From assembly GCA_910577605.1 (NCBI GenBank), contig CAJTON010000028.1, positions 9,478-44,966 on the forward strand: a stretch of 35,489 nt of DNA, written 5' to 3'. This document shows, in pieces, positions 16,945-25,083 of the stretch. Within the stretch, counting starts at the first letter, position 1. Every line of letters begins with the position of its first letter. The position numbers were made by a program, and so were the translations under genes. This stretch comes from an uncultured Butyrivibrio sp. GTDB lineage: Bacteria > Bacillota > Clostridia > Lachnospirales > Lachnospiraceae. The notes below the pieces were generated by a model that saw only the letters and a program-made list of their open reading frames with translations, was not told the DNA's origin and searched no databases.

Positions 16945-17913
16945 ATGATGATTTTCGCAGCTTTGACAGTAGGGGAGGGAGTCGCGATCGGAGCGGCAGC
17001 CCTGCTTGTACTGATAATAATCGCGTCCTGCATCAAAATAGTTCCGCAGGCGCACGCAGTCATACTCGAAAGGCTTGGAGCTTACAGGGCTACATGGTCG
17101 GTCGGAATGCATTTTAAGGTGCCGTTCATAGACAGAGCGGCAAGGCGTGTAAGCCTTAAAGAGCAGGTTGTGGATTTCGCTCCTCAGCCGGTTATCACCA
17201 AGGATAACGTAACGATGAGGATAGACACTGTAATTTATTTTCAGATCACTGACCCGAAGCTTTATGCTTACGGAGTTGAAAATCCCATTATGGCTATCGA
17301 AAATCTGACTGCCACTACCTTGAGAAATATCATCGGCGAGCTTGAGCTGGACCAGACGCTTACCTCAAGAGAAATAATCAATACCAAGATGCGCGTTGCG
17401 CTCGATCAGGCGACTGACCCTTGGGGAATCAAGGTAAACCGCGTGGAGCTCAAGAATATCATTCCTCCCGCCGAGATTCAGAACGCGATGGAAAGGCAGA
17501 TGAAGGCGGAGCGCGAGCGCCGCGAGGCTGTAACGAGAGCGGAGGGCGAGAAGAAGGCGAGCATAACCGTAGCCGAAGGTAAGAAGCAGTCCGCCATTCT
17601 TGAGGCGGAGGCTGAAAAGGAGGCTGCTATTCTCCGCGCCGAAGCCAAAAAGGAGGCTACTATCCGCGAGGCAGAAGGTCAGGCTGAGGCGATCAGGACC
17701 GTACAGATGGCGAATGCCGAAGGTATCAGATTTATCCGCGAGGCTGGCGCAGACAGCGCCGTGCTTACGCTAAAGAGCCTTGAGGCTTTTGCGAAGGCGG
17801 CTGACGGCAAGGCGACCAAGATCATAATTCCTTCGGAGATCCAAGGTATTGCCGGACTTGCCAAGTCGCTTGTCGAAGTCGGCGGCGATGTGACGAAAAA
17901 AGCGGAACAGTAA
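16945..17913 (+). CDS. SPFH/band 7 (stomatin-like, QmcA-type) membrane protein
   Basis: 322 residues. One N-terminal membrane segment (about 10-30) is followed by the SPFH domain (about 34-190: VILERLGAYRATWSVGMHF, ITKDNVTMRIDTVIYFQI, NIIGELELDQTLTSR). A long Ala/Glu/Lys coiled coil runs from about 185 to 255 in repeated AEGKK/EAEAEKEAA units. These proteins form large oligomeric cages or scaffolds and often regulate FtsH or organise lipid domains. The NfeD-like partner is directly upstream. AAAGGAG gives a good ribosome binding site. Confidence 0.9.
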   Translation: MMIFAALTVGEGVAIGAAALLVLIIIASCIKIVPQAHAVILERLGAYRATWSVGMHFKVPFIDRAARRVSLKEQVVDFAPQPVITKDNVTMRIDTVIYFQITDPKLYAYGVENPIMAIENLTATTLRNIIGELELDQTLTSREIINTKMRVALDQATDPWGIKVNRVELKNIIPPAEIQNAMERQMKAERERREAVTRAEGEKKASITVAEGKKQSAILEAEAEKEAAILRAEAKKEATIREAEGQAEAIRTVQMANAEGIRFIREAGADSAVLTLKSLEAFAKAADGKATKIIIPSEIQGIAGLAKSLVEVGGDVTKKAEQ

Positions 17914-17942
17914 ATCAAATAAACGAGGATATGTATTTTTAT

Positions 17943-17994
17943 CCCCCGCGGATACCCGCTATTGAACTGTGGGTATCCTGCGGGGGAATTTTTA
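17943..17994 (+). terminator. Strong terminator after the SPFH gene
   Basis: Left arm at 17943-17957 (CCCCCGCGGATACCC) pairs with 17971-17986 with a single bulged T. It is followed by AATTTTTAT. Confidence 0.92.
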
Positions 17995-18015
17995 TGTGTA
18001 TATCTGAATAAGCTG

Positions 18016-18044
18016 TTGAAATATTCTGGAAAATAATATATGAT
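18016..18044 (+). promoter_or_regulatory. Promoter of the secreted-protein/lipoprotein operon
   Basis: TTGAAA (18016-18021), 17 bases, TATGAT (18039-18044). It leaves a leader of about 90 bases before ATG 18141. Confidence 0.72.
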
Positions 18045-18070
18045 AAATAGGTAAATGAAGATATAGAATT

Positions 18071-18124
18071 TTGAGATTCGGTGCAAATCTCAAGATACAG
18101 ATATGTATTGAGATGTAAATCTGT
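18071..18124 (+). promoter_or_regulatory. Structured leader with two hairpins
   Basis: TTGAGATT (18071-18078) pairs perfectly with AATCTCAA (18086-18093) around a 7-base loop. ACAGAT (18097-18102) pairs with ATCTGT (18119-18124). Both lie in the 5' untranslated region of the 18141 gene. I do not recognise a known riboswitch class. Confidence 0.45.
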
Positions 18125-18140
18125 ACTTGGAGGATTAAAA

Positions 18141-19376
18141 ATGAATAAGATTTTCCTTGGCTTAAATGTTGGAATAATGCTGATTAACTTATTTGCATAT
18201 CCGAATCATGTAACCGTGGCGGCAAACGGTAATATTCAGAAGGAGGCGGCAAAAGCTCCGGAAATTGCCGGATTAAGCGAAAACGATATAATATATCCTG
18301 TCACGCCGGAAGATGAAGAATGGGACGAGTTGTATCTTATGGAGGACAGAGTCGATATTTGTCAGCTTTCATATGTTGCGATTAATTCAATGACAACATA
18401 TGATTTATTAAGGGCAGTAGAACAATATCCTCTTCTTGGAACTATGTATATGTACACGGATATGCAGGAGGGCTTTGATGTTTTAGTAAGTCAGTGCAAC
18501 GCCTTGAAGGCGCTGCTTGCTCGGGAGGACTGCCTGAGTACGGTAAAGAGCGAATATGATACTTATAAGCTTCCGGAAAAGAAGCCGTATGATTTAAAAA
18601 TAGACGAGGCGGTATTGGCTGAAAACGCTAATTATATTATAGAGAATAAGGAGCTGCTGGCAGCCGCCAGAGCCAATGCCAGATTGAAGCATATCTGCGA
18701 TTTGCTTGAGATGATAATGCTTGTGAAAAGCGACGCGCTTACTGTTGAAGAGCAGGAGGAGATAATAGAGCTTGTAATTGAGAAAACAGAGGAAAAAGGA
18801 GCGTCAGAGATATACGGATATGAAGCGTCAAGCGTGTTTATTTCAAATCAGCAGATCATGCAGACATATTCTGAGCCGTCAAGGGATTTTGTAGGTGATG
18901 ACGGCACATATCATTATGTGACGCTGAAAAGTCCGAGTGGTCGTTCATTTATTGTAAAAGAAGCGGAAAAAACTATTATGTGTGATATGGAGCAGTGGTC
19001 TTCAATAGTGTCGGAGACACCAGGTGTGCGAATTATAAGCTCCGCGAGCAGTACATTCAACTGTCATTCATATGCCTGGCTTAGCGACACATACGCTTCC
19101 AAATATCAAAGATATACGCTTCGTTCGGTTCCTTCGGAGTTAATCACAGACCCGGTATACCATAAGGAAACTATGCCCAGCCGCGCTAATGAGATCGCGC
19201 ATTGGAACAATGGAAGACATTCCGCCAAGGTGGTGAGCACGACATTATATCAGATTCCGGGCACGGCTTATGTATCTTACAGGTTTATTTCCAAATGGGG
19301 CGGAGGTCCTATGGTATTACATTATGCCAACGTGTACAGCGGCATGGAGTCAGGTATAACATATTATTATAAGTAG
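18141..19376 (+). CDS. Secreted protein with C-terminal Cys-His domain, unknown function
   Basis: 411 residues. A signal peptide is at about 1-29 (ending HVTVAANG). The middle part (about 60-240) is acidic and alpha-helical without a family I know. The C-terminal part has NCHSYAW with Cys308, then GRHSAKV with His360, and SKWGGGPMVLHY. A Cys followed some 50 residues later by His in a Gly/Trp-rich context resembles papain-fold amidases or NlpC/CHAP-type enzymes, but this is only a resemblance. GGAGG lies 7 bases before ATG 18141; the longer frame from 18081 has no such site. A lipoprotein gene follows after 12 bases, so both are probably one operon. Confidence 0.75.
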   Translation: MNKIFLGLNVGIMLINLFAYPNHVTVAANGNIQKEAAKAPEIAGLSENDIIYPVTPEDEEWDELYLMEDRVDICQLSYVAINSMTTYDLLRAVEQYPLLGTMYMYTDMQEGFDVLVSQCNALKALLAREDCLSTVKSEYDTYKLPEKKPYDLKIDEAVLAENANYIIENKELLAAARANARLKHICDLLEMIMLVKSDALTVEEQEEIIELVIEKTEEKGASEIYGYEASSVFISNQQIMQTYSEPSRDFVGDDGTYHYVTLKSPSGRSFIVKEAEKTIMCDMEQWSSIVSETPGVRIISSASSTFNCHSYAWLSDTYASKYQRYTLRSVPSELITDPVYHKETMPSRANEIAHWNNGRHSAKVVSTTLYQIPGTAYVSYRFISKWGGGPMVLHYANVYSGMESGITYYYK

Positions 19377-19388
19377 GGAGGTTTTTAT

Positions 19389-20039
19389 ATGATTAAGAAA
19401 AAAATCAGGGTTGGCTTGTTCCTTTGCGTCTGCGCGGCGGCATTGCTGCTGTCCGGCTGCACCGACTCAAAAAGCAGTTCGCGTACCGGGTCAAAGAATA
19501 ACGAAGAGGTTCAAAAGCTGATAGAAGATTCTTTGGAATATATCCGTGAAAATACTGAGACGGTCGATATGTGGGAGGAGGCGGAATTTGCCTTTGAGAT
19601 GTGGACCGGTCATTCGGACGCCGTAAAAAGCCTGTCCGATAGGGACGACTATGCCGGAATAATGATGGATATGTATATGTCCTCAGAGCTTCCTCCCCAT
19701 GAGGTTACCGACGCCGCATTTAAGACCTTCAAGGAGCAGGAGCTTATGGAGGTGTTTCTTTCACAGAGCAGCGCTTGCAGGCAGCTAAGCAAGGATGACA
19801 GGCAAAAGCTTGTGAAACGGATGATTGCAAACGCCGTGGCGCGCAAAAATAAGGAGGCGTATGTAGTTTTTTACAGCAGCGCTTTTTTTAAGAACATCGA
19901 GTGGCAGGGACCAGATAACGAATGGTACGACGCGATGCGCTCAATGAAATTCGACCGCAGTGAAGACAGATTTATGGCTGAATTTTATGCGGAGTGCGAC
20001 GGAGTACAACGTATGAAGGAGTTTAACGGGATTGAATAG
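19389..20039 (+). CDS. Lipoprotein of unknown function
   Basis: 216 residues. N-terminal signal with the lipobox LSGC; Cys24 would be lipidated, placing the protein on the outer face of the membrane. The rest is helical and charged with no family I can name. GGGAGG precedes ATG 19389. It is probably co-transcribed with the secreted Cys-His protein just upstream and may act with it at the cell surface. Confidence 0.78.
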   Translation: MIKKKIRVGLFLCVCAAALLLSGCTDSKSSSRTGSKNNEEVQKLIEDSLEYIRENTETVDMWEEAEFAFEMWTGHSDAVKSLSDRDDYAGIMMDMYMSSELPPHEVTDAAFKTFKEQELMEVFLSQSSACRQLSKDDRQKLVKRMIANAVARKNKEAYVVFYSSAFFKNIEWQGPDNEWYDAMRSMKFDRSEDRFMAEFYAECDGVQRMKEFNGIE

Positions 20040-20091
20040 AGCCGTGTCGCATCAACGCAAATAAGAGCCAGTTAATAAAACAGCGCGCATA

Positions 20092-20109
20092 AATGAATAA
20101 ATATTCATA
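20092..20109. promoter_or_regulatory. ARG box (ArgR/AhrC operator)
   Basis: The 18 bases AATGAATAAATATTCATA match every position of the ArgR consensus WNTGAATWWWWATTCANW. The site is about 28 bases upstream of the argF -35 element, so arginine-dependent repression of argF by an ArgR-family protein is likely. A partial half-site, GAATAATA, follows at about 20115. Confidence 0.85.
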
Positions 20110-20124
20110 AAATGCGAATAATAT

Positions 20125-20167
20125 ACAAAATACCCCTTGACAAAAGTCCGTCAGGGGGTTATTTTGT
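20125..20167 (+). terminator. Long hairpin overlapping the argF promoter
   Basis: 20125-20141 and 20150-20167 form an almost perfect stem of about 16 pairs. It could end transcription of the lipoprotein operon, with a T-rich downstream flank. The same bases contain TTGACA (20137-20142), 17 bases, TATTTT (20160-20165), the best promoter candidate for argF. Confidence 0.6.
20137..20165 (+). promoter_or_regulatory. Promoter of argF
   Basis: Perfect -35 TTGACA (20137-20142), 17 bases, and a weaker -10 TATTTT (20160-20165). It is downstream of the ARG box and inside the hairpin described for 20125-20167. Confidence 0.6.
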
Positions 20168-20175
20168 ATTTATAT

Positions 20176-20290
20176 AAGGAAACCCTCTGCGAGGATAACA
20201 TTATGCGCTGGGAGGCGGCGCATATACAAGGAAACCCTCTGCGAGGATACCATTATGAGTTGAAAAACGACTCATATATAAGGAAAGGAG
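20176..20290 (+). repeat. 52-bp tandem leader repeats with covarying hairpins
   Basis: AAGGAAA begins at 20176, 20228 and 20280, giving two full 52-base units and the start of a third that becomes the argF ribosome binding site. Each full unit has AAGGAAACCCTCTGCGAGGA, then ATG plus a hairpin. In unit 1 ATGCGCTG (20203-20210) pairs with CGGCGCAT; in unit 2 ATGAGTTG (20255-20262) pairs with CGACTCAT. The differing bases change on both arms together, which argues for a conserved RNA stem. CCTC-TGC-GAGG inside each unit is a second small hairpin. Confidence 0.75.
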
Positions 20291-20298
20291 CATTGAGT

Positions 20299-21237
20299 AT
20301 GGATTTAAAAGGACGAAGCTTTCTTACGCTTAAGGATTTTACGGCGGAGGAGATAGATTATCTTCTGGAGCTGGCGGCTGAACTTAAGGCTAAGAAAAAG
20401 AAGGGGATCACGGGCAAAAGTCTTGCCGGAAAGAACATAGCGCTTATTTTTGAGAAGCCGTCGACGAGAACAAGATGCTCTTTTACCATAGGCTGCATTG
20501 ACGAGGGCGGGCACCCGGAGTATCTTGGAAAAGACGACATACAGCTCGGACATAAGGAGAGCGTAAAGGACACGGCGAGGGTTCTTGGCAGAATGTTTGA
20601 CGGAATTGAGTTCAGGGGCTTCTCGCAGAAAACGGTCGAGGAGCTTGCCGAGTACAGCGGCGTTCCGGTCTGGAACGGACTTACCGACGAATATCATCCC
20701 ACGCAGATACTTGCGGATTTTCTTACGATGAAGGAGCATTTCGGACATCTTAAAGGACTTAATTTCGTGTATCTCGGCGACGGACGCAACAATATGGCGA
20801 ACAGCCTTATGATAGGCTCCGCGAGAATGGGAGTGAATTTTACGATCATCGCGCCGAAGGAGCTTTTCCCCGGCGAGGAGCTTGTGGAGCTTTGCAAGGG
20901 CTACGCAAAGGAATCCGGCAGCTCTGTCACGATAACGGATTCGACCGACGCGGTTGTGGGCGCGGATGTGCTTTATACGGACGTGTGGTGCTCGATGGGC
21001 GAGGAGGATAAGGCGGCGGAGAGGATAGCGCTTCTTACGCCCTATCAGATAAATTCGGCGCTTATGGCAAAAACGGGAAAGCCCGAAACGATATTTATGC
21101 ACTGTCTGCCCGCCGTTAAGGAAAAGGAAGTGACAGAGGAAGTGTTTGAATCGGCGCAGTCGGTCGTTTTTGACGAGGCGGAAAACAGAATGCACACAAT
21201 TAAAGCGGTGATGGTTGCAACATTGGGGAATTTATAG
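20299..21237 (+). CDS. argF: Ornithine carbamoyltransferase
   Basis: 312 residues. Makes citrulline from ornithine and carbamoyl phosphate in arginine synthesis (or runs in reverse in arginine catabolism). The carbamoyl-phosphate motif STRTR is at residues 55-59, HPTQ at about 135, and the ornithine-site motif HCLP at 268-271. ATG 20299 follows AAGGAAAGGAG by 8 bases. The frame is open back to 20137 because the leader repeats lack stops in this frame, but the upstream part is not homologous to the enzyme. The ARG box supports a biosynthetic, arginine-repressed role. Confidence 0.93.
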   Translation: MDLKGRSFLTLKDFTAEEIDYLLELAAELKAKKKKGITGKSLAGKNIALIFEKPSTRTRCSFTIGCIDEGGHPEYLGKDDIQLGHKESVKDTARVLGRMFDGIEFRGFSQKTVEELAEYSGVPVWNGLTDEYHPTQILADFLTMKEHFGHLKGLNFVYLGDGRNNMANSLMIGSARMGVNFTIIAPKELFPGEELVELCKGYAKESGSSVTITDSTDAVVGADVLYTDVWCSMGEEDKAAERIALLTPYQINSALMAKTGKPETIFMHCLPAVKEKEVTEEVFESAQSVVFDEAENRMHTIKAVMVATLGNL

Positions 21238-21298
21238 TATCATATAATAAATGTGCGGCGCATAACCATGCCGTTTAATCGGCACGCCACAGGCAAAG

Positions 21299-21329
21299 AA
21301 TCCTGCACAGCAGGATTTTTTGTTTGTTT
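21299..21329 (+). terminator. Terminator after argF
   Basis: AATCCTGC (21299-21306), ACA loop, GCAGGATT (21310-21317), then TTTTTTGTTTGTTT. Confidence 0.9.
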
Positions 21330-21433
21330 AAGGGAACGCGGCGGGGAGTGATTTCTTGCTCCGTTTTTACAGAAAAAAGAAAGGAAATACGCGGACGAAA
21401 GGTGTTCTTTTTGTCTGAGGGACGGTACGGGAT

Positions 21434-21724
21434 ATGGCTTCTTCCGGCGGCAAACTTAAAAAAGCAATAAGGATTATCATAGATTTTCTCAATGTGGCGA
21501 TAGGTATCAGCGCGGTCGTGCTTGCCGTTATAACTTTTCTCGACACGCAGAACAACAAATGGATGTTTCCTCTTATTTTCCTGCTGGGGGCGGCGATGAA
21601 TCTGCTCACGGCGATAAAGCATCTTATGACGGAGCGCCGCATATCGGGAATCATAATGATTTTTTTCGGTCTGCTGCTGACGGGTATCGCGTATGCGAGC
21701 AGAATCGCCATAGGAGGACTTTAA
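21434..21724 (+). CDS. Small membrane protein, unknown function
   Basis: 96 residues with three hydrophobic segments (about 12-34, 42-60, 71-90) joined by short basic loops. No family recognised. It ends one base before the birA start, so it is probably co-transcribed with birA. The ribosome binding site is weak (GGGACGG about 12 bases upstream). Confidence 0.65.
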   Translation: MASSGGKLKKAIRIIIDFLNVAIGISAVVLAVITFLDTQNNKWMFPLIFLLGAAMNLLTAIKHLMTERRISGIIMIFFGLLLTGIAYASRIAIGGL

Positions 21725-21725
21725 A

Positions 21726-22706
21726 ATGAAGGAAAAGGTTCTTTCAATTCTCAAGGAGAGCGGCGGTTATGTGTCGGGGCAGGAGCTTTGCGAACGTCTC
21801 GGAGTGTCGCGCACGGCAGTCTGGAAGGCTGTCAACGCGCTCAAGGAGAGCGGATATGAGATAGAGTCGGTGAGGAACCGCGGCTACAAGCTTAAAGACA
21901 GCCCTGACGTGCTTTTGGCGGAGGAGCTTCACAGCCTCCTTAAAACCGAATGGTTCGGCAGGGATATTCTTTATTTTGAAACGGTCGATTCCACCAACAA
22001 CGAGATAAAAAGACAGGCGGAGCATGGCGGCAGGGAGGGGCTTCTTGCCATAGCCGAGAGCCAGAGCGCCGGGCGCGGAAGACACGGCAGAATGTGGCAG
22101 TCTCCGGCGGGCAGTGGTATATGGATGTCTTTTCTGCTAAGACCCGATATAACGCCCGAGCAGGCGGCGGGGATAACGCTTGTCGCGGCTATGGGAGTGG
22201 CGGCTGCGGTGCGCGAGGAGCTTGGACTTCCCGCACAGATAAAGTGGCCCAACGATATTGTGGTAAACGGGCGCAAGCTTACGGGAATCCTTGTTGAGCT
22301 GAGCACCGATATGGAATGTATAAATTATGTCGCAGTGGGAATCGGAATAAACGTGAACAACGACAGCTTTCCGGAGGAGATAAGGGATAAAGCCACTTCA
22401 CTTTTTGCCGAATGCGGGCATAAGGTCAGCAGAAGCAGGATCGTCGCGTCATTCGGAAAGCATTTTGAGAGATGCTATAAGATTTTTATGGAAGACAAGG
22501 ATATGCGCAGGCTGCGGGTCGAGTACGAGGCGGCGCTTGTAAATAAAAACGCCGAGGTGATGATAATAGACGCGGACACCGAAAAACGCCGCAGGGCGCT
22601 CGGTATCAGCGATTCTGGCGAGCTTATCGTGGAGGATGCGGACGGAAATACAGAAAATATCCGCGCCGGAGAGGTATCTGTGCGCGGAGTATACGGATAT
22701 ACCTGA
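21726..22706 (+). CDS. birA: Biotin operon repressor / biotin-protein ligase
   Basis: 326 residues, bifunctional group II BirA. An N-terminal winged helix (about 1-60: SGQELCERLGVSRTAVWKAV) binds DNA. The central catalytic domain activates biotin to biotinyl-AMP and attaches it to biotin-dependent carboxylases: motifs TNNEIKR, GRGRHGRMW at about 116-124 and KWPNDI at about 173. A C-terminal SH3-like domain follows. The presence of the helix-turn-helix implies a biotin-responsive regulon, although no target operon is in the window. Confidence 0.93.
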   Translation: MKEKVLSILKESGGYVSGQELCERLGVSRTAVWKAVNALKESGYEIESVRNRGYKLKDSPDVLLAEELHSLLKTEWFGRDILYFETVDSTNNEIKRQAEHGGREGLLAIAESQSAGRGRHGRMWQSPAGSGIWMSFLLRPDITPEQAAGITLVAAMGVAAAVREELGLPAQIKWPNDIVVNGRKLTGILVELSTDMECINYVAVGIGINVNNDSFPEEIRDKATSLFAECGHKVSRSRIVASFGKHFERCYKIFMEDKDMRRLRVEYEAALVNKNAEVMIIDADTEKRRRALGISDSGELIVEDADGNTENIRAGEVSVRGVYGYT

Positions 22707-22722
22707 CAAAAGGAGCTAAACG

Positions 22723-23058
22723 ATGGAAGAAAACGAGGTTTTGTGCGCGGCGAGCGCCTACGATAAAAAATTTTATCTGAACGAGGCTTTTGACGGGCTG
22801 CCGCAGAGCGTTAAGGACGAGCTGAAAATAATGTGCGTGCTTTTTACAGAGGACGTGGGCGGGATATTAACGGTCGAGTTTGACGCGGACGGAACTCTTT
22901 TTCTGCGGACTGAGGCGGACGAGGGTGATCTTCTCTATGACGAGATCGGCGCGGCACTCAAGGTCAAAAGACTTCAAACAGAAAAGAAGGACACGTTCCT
23001 TGCTCTTGAGATGTATTACAGGGTGTTCTGTCTGGGAGAGGAACCCGATACACAATGA
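22723..23058 (+). CDS. Small conserved hypothetical protein (DUF6145-like)
   Basis: 111 residues, acidic, no signal or membrane segment. The segments LCAASAYDKKFYLNEAF and CVLFTEDVGGIL, and the C-terminal EMYYRVFCLG, recall a small uncharacterised clostridial family that I associate with DUF6145; that name is from memory. ATGA overlap with dus and a 16-base gap from birA suggest one operon. Function unknown. Confidence 0.65.
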   Translation: MEENEVLCAASAYDKKFYLNEAFDGLPQSVKDELKIMCVLFTEDVGGILTVEFDADGTLFLRTEADEGDLLYDEIGAALKVKRLQTEKKDTFLALEMYYRVFCLGEEPDTQ

Positions 23059-23995
23059 AAATAGGCGGCGTTGAACTTGAGAACAATATAATGCTCGCGC
23101 CCATGGCGGGAGTGACCGATCTGTCCTTCAGGCTGCTTTGCAGGGAACAGGGCAGTTCATATACCGTCACGGAGATGGTAAGCGCCAAAGCGGTGCTTTA
23201 TAATAACCGCAATACCGACATTCTTCTGAGGAGGGAGCGGTCGCCTTGCAGCTTTTCGGCTCAGATCCGGATATAATGGCTGAGATCGCGGCGCGCCTTG
23301 AGGATCTGGGGTTTGCCGCAATCGACGTAAATATGGGCTGTCCCGTTCCGAAGATAGTGAACAACGGCGAAGGCTCGGCGCTTATGAAGGATCCGGCGCT
23401 TGCCGGCAGGATAATTGAGAAAATGTCCGCCGCCGTGAAATGCCCCGTAACCGTGAAATTCCGAAAGGGATTTGACGAGGGACATATAAACGCGGTGGAG
23501 TTCGCGCATATCATGGAGGAATCGGGAGCGGCGGCGCTCACGGTTCACGGACGCACGAGGGACCAGTTTTATTCGGGCAGCGCTGACTGGGACATAATAA
23601 AAAAAGTCAAGGAGCGCGTCGGTATTCCGGTGTTCGGAAACGGAGATATATTTACGGCAGAGGACGCCGTCCGTATGTTACGCGAAACCGGCTGCGACGG
23701 CGTGGCGGTCGCGAGGGGCGCAAAGGGCAATCCTTGGATCTTCAGGGAAATCGCTGCGGCTCTTGCGGGACTGCCCATACCCGACAGACCGTCGCCCTCG
23801 GAGATCATCGCCATGATAAAAAAACAGGCTTCCCTTATGGTCCAGTATAAACCGGAATACATCGCGGTGCGCGAGCTGCGCAAACATGTGTCGTGGTACA
23901 CAGCGGGGCTTCACGGCGGCGCGGCGCTGAGGGCGCAGGTCAACAGTACGGAAACGCTGGAGGAGTTGTACGGGCTGCTGGACGGGAGGATGTAG
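23055..23995 (+). pseudogene. dus: tRNA-dihydrouridine synthase, frame-disrupted
   Basis: Dus enzymes reduce uridines in the tRNA D-loop using FMN and NADPH. The first frame (ATG 23055) carries the FMN-binding start LAPMAGVTDLSFRLL and VTEMVSAKAVLYNN. It loses homology after NTDILLR near 23229. The other frame resumes with EEGAVALQLFGSDPD and contains the catalytic-cysteine motif NMGCPVPKIV, then GNGDIFTAED, RGAKGNPWIF and the helical C-terminal domain. A loss of one base in the GAGGAGGGAG run at about 23228-23237 explains the shift. It may be a sequence error, as everything else in the gene looks intact. No classical slippery heptamer is present. Confidence 0.85.
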
Positions 23996-24116
23996 GGAAA
24001 CAATATATATGGGCAGAACAAAAAATGACTGGCGTGGATACGCTTTCCCCGGAGGGTATGTGGAACAGGGGGAATTTTTCGTTGAGTTAAAACCGAATCT
24101 CTCAATCGCCAATTGA

Positions 24117-24144
24117 TTGACGCAGATTCTTTTTGTATGATAAT
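24117..24144 (+). promoter_or_regulatory. Possible promoter of the XRE-receiver gene
   Basis: TTGACG (24117-24122), 16 bases, GATAAT (24139-24144), about 60 bases before the chosen ATG. Confidence 0.5.
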
Positions 24145-24204
24145 CTGAACGTATCATATGAAAGAAATTGCATTATGTCGACAGTGCGGAAAGAGAGAAA
24201 AGCG

Positions 24205-24864
24205 ATGAATATAGGAGATGTGATCAAGAGCAAGCGTCAGAACAAGAATATGACACAGGCGGAATTAGCGGAAAAGCTGAACGTTACACCTCAGGCCGTA
24301 TCAAGGTGGGAGATGGGGGTGTCATATCCGGATATTGCCATGATACCGTTGATTTCAGAGGTGTTGTGGGTGAGCGCCGACGAGCTGTTAGGCATCAGAC
24401 CGTCCTATAAAAGAGAAGTCCAGGAGGGACAGGAATCAGAGAAAAATGCTGATCTGGTCCTGAACCAAAGTCAGGTGGACAGTATTTTTGACTATGTTCC
24501 GTTTCCGGTATCGGGAGAAAGCAAAAAGGTGCTTGTGGTCGACGATGCTGATTTTATGAGAACGATTCTAGAGGAAGTGCTGACTCACCGGGGTCATACC
24601 GTTTTGCAGGCAAGGGACGGTAAAGAGTGCCTGAGCGTACTGCGGGAAAAGACCGTAGACGTATGTCTGCTTGACATTAATATGCCGGGTATGGACGGGC
24701 TGGAGGTATTGAGAAGGATAAAAACAGAGCATCCCGGACTAAAGGTGGTAATGCTTTCAGCAATGGCGCAGGAAAGCAACGTGAGGAAGGCATTACAGCT
24801 CGGAGCGGACGCTTTTGTCGTGAAGCCTTTTCAGGCTGAGTGCGTGATGGAGAGAATCGGGTAA
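24205..24864 (+). CDS. XRE-family helix-turn-helix fused to a response-regulator receiver
   Basis: 219 residues. Residues about 1-60 are a Cro/CI-type helix-turn-helix (NMTQAELAEKLNVTPQAVSRW). After a linker, residues about 108-219 are a CheY-like receiver with the acid pair Asp113/Asp114 (VVDDAD), phospho-acceptor Asp157 (LLDINMPGMDG), Ser in VMLSA and Lys207 in VVKPF, so phosphorylation looks possible. The order DNA-binding first, receiver last, is the reverse of normal response regulators. No kinase gene is adjacent. ATG 24205 has GGAAAGAGAG upstream; ATG 24175 is an alternative. Confidence 0.82.
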   Translation: MNIGDVIKSKRQNKNMTQAELAEKLNVTPQAVSRWEMGVSYPDIAMIPLISEVLWVSADELLGIRPSYKREVQEGQESEKNADLVLNQSQVDSIFDYVPFPVSGESKKVLVVDDADFMRTILEEVLTHRGHTVLQARDGKECLSVLREKTVDVCLLDINMPGMDGLEVLRRIKTEHPGLKVVMLSAMAQESNVRKALQLGADAFVVKPFQAECVMERIG

Positions 24865-24899
24865 GGAAAGCAGCGCGAGACGCGAGGGAATAATATAAA

Positions 24900-24934
24900 A
24901 AGAATCCTGTGCTTGGATGAACAGGGTTCTTTTT
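24900..24934 (+). terminator. Terminator after the XRE-receiver gene
   Basis: AAGAATCCTGT (24900-24910) pairs with ACAGGGTTCTT (24921-24931), one G-U, followed by TTTT. Base composition falls clearly just after this point. Confidence 0.87.
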
Positions 24935-25083
24935 GTGTGAATCCTAAAACATTCATTACTATTGGGATATTCAGATATTTTGGTTACTAAGAATGTGTAC
25001 GTCCGCATTGGTTGGAGCGTATTATTTTAGTAGAAAAATGACGGGAGAAATGGTATGATAAAATTTAGAAAGAAGGAATGAAA

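Noticed and set aside
20176..20290. CRISPR array
   Set aside because: Only two full units; the variable part is a hairpin arm with paired changes, not a spacer, and no cas genes are present.
20137..20298. N-terminal extension of ArgF through the leader repeats
   Set aside because: The frame is open but begins inside the promoter hairpin, has no homology to the enzyme, and a far better ribosome binding site lies before ATG 20299.
20305..21195. Long minus-strand open frame opposite argF
   Set aside because: Same reason: the + strand gene is clearly ornithine carbamoyltransferase and the reverse reading is basic, low-complexity sequence.
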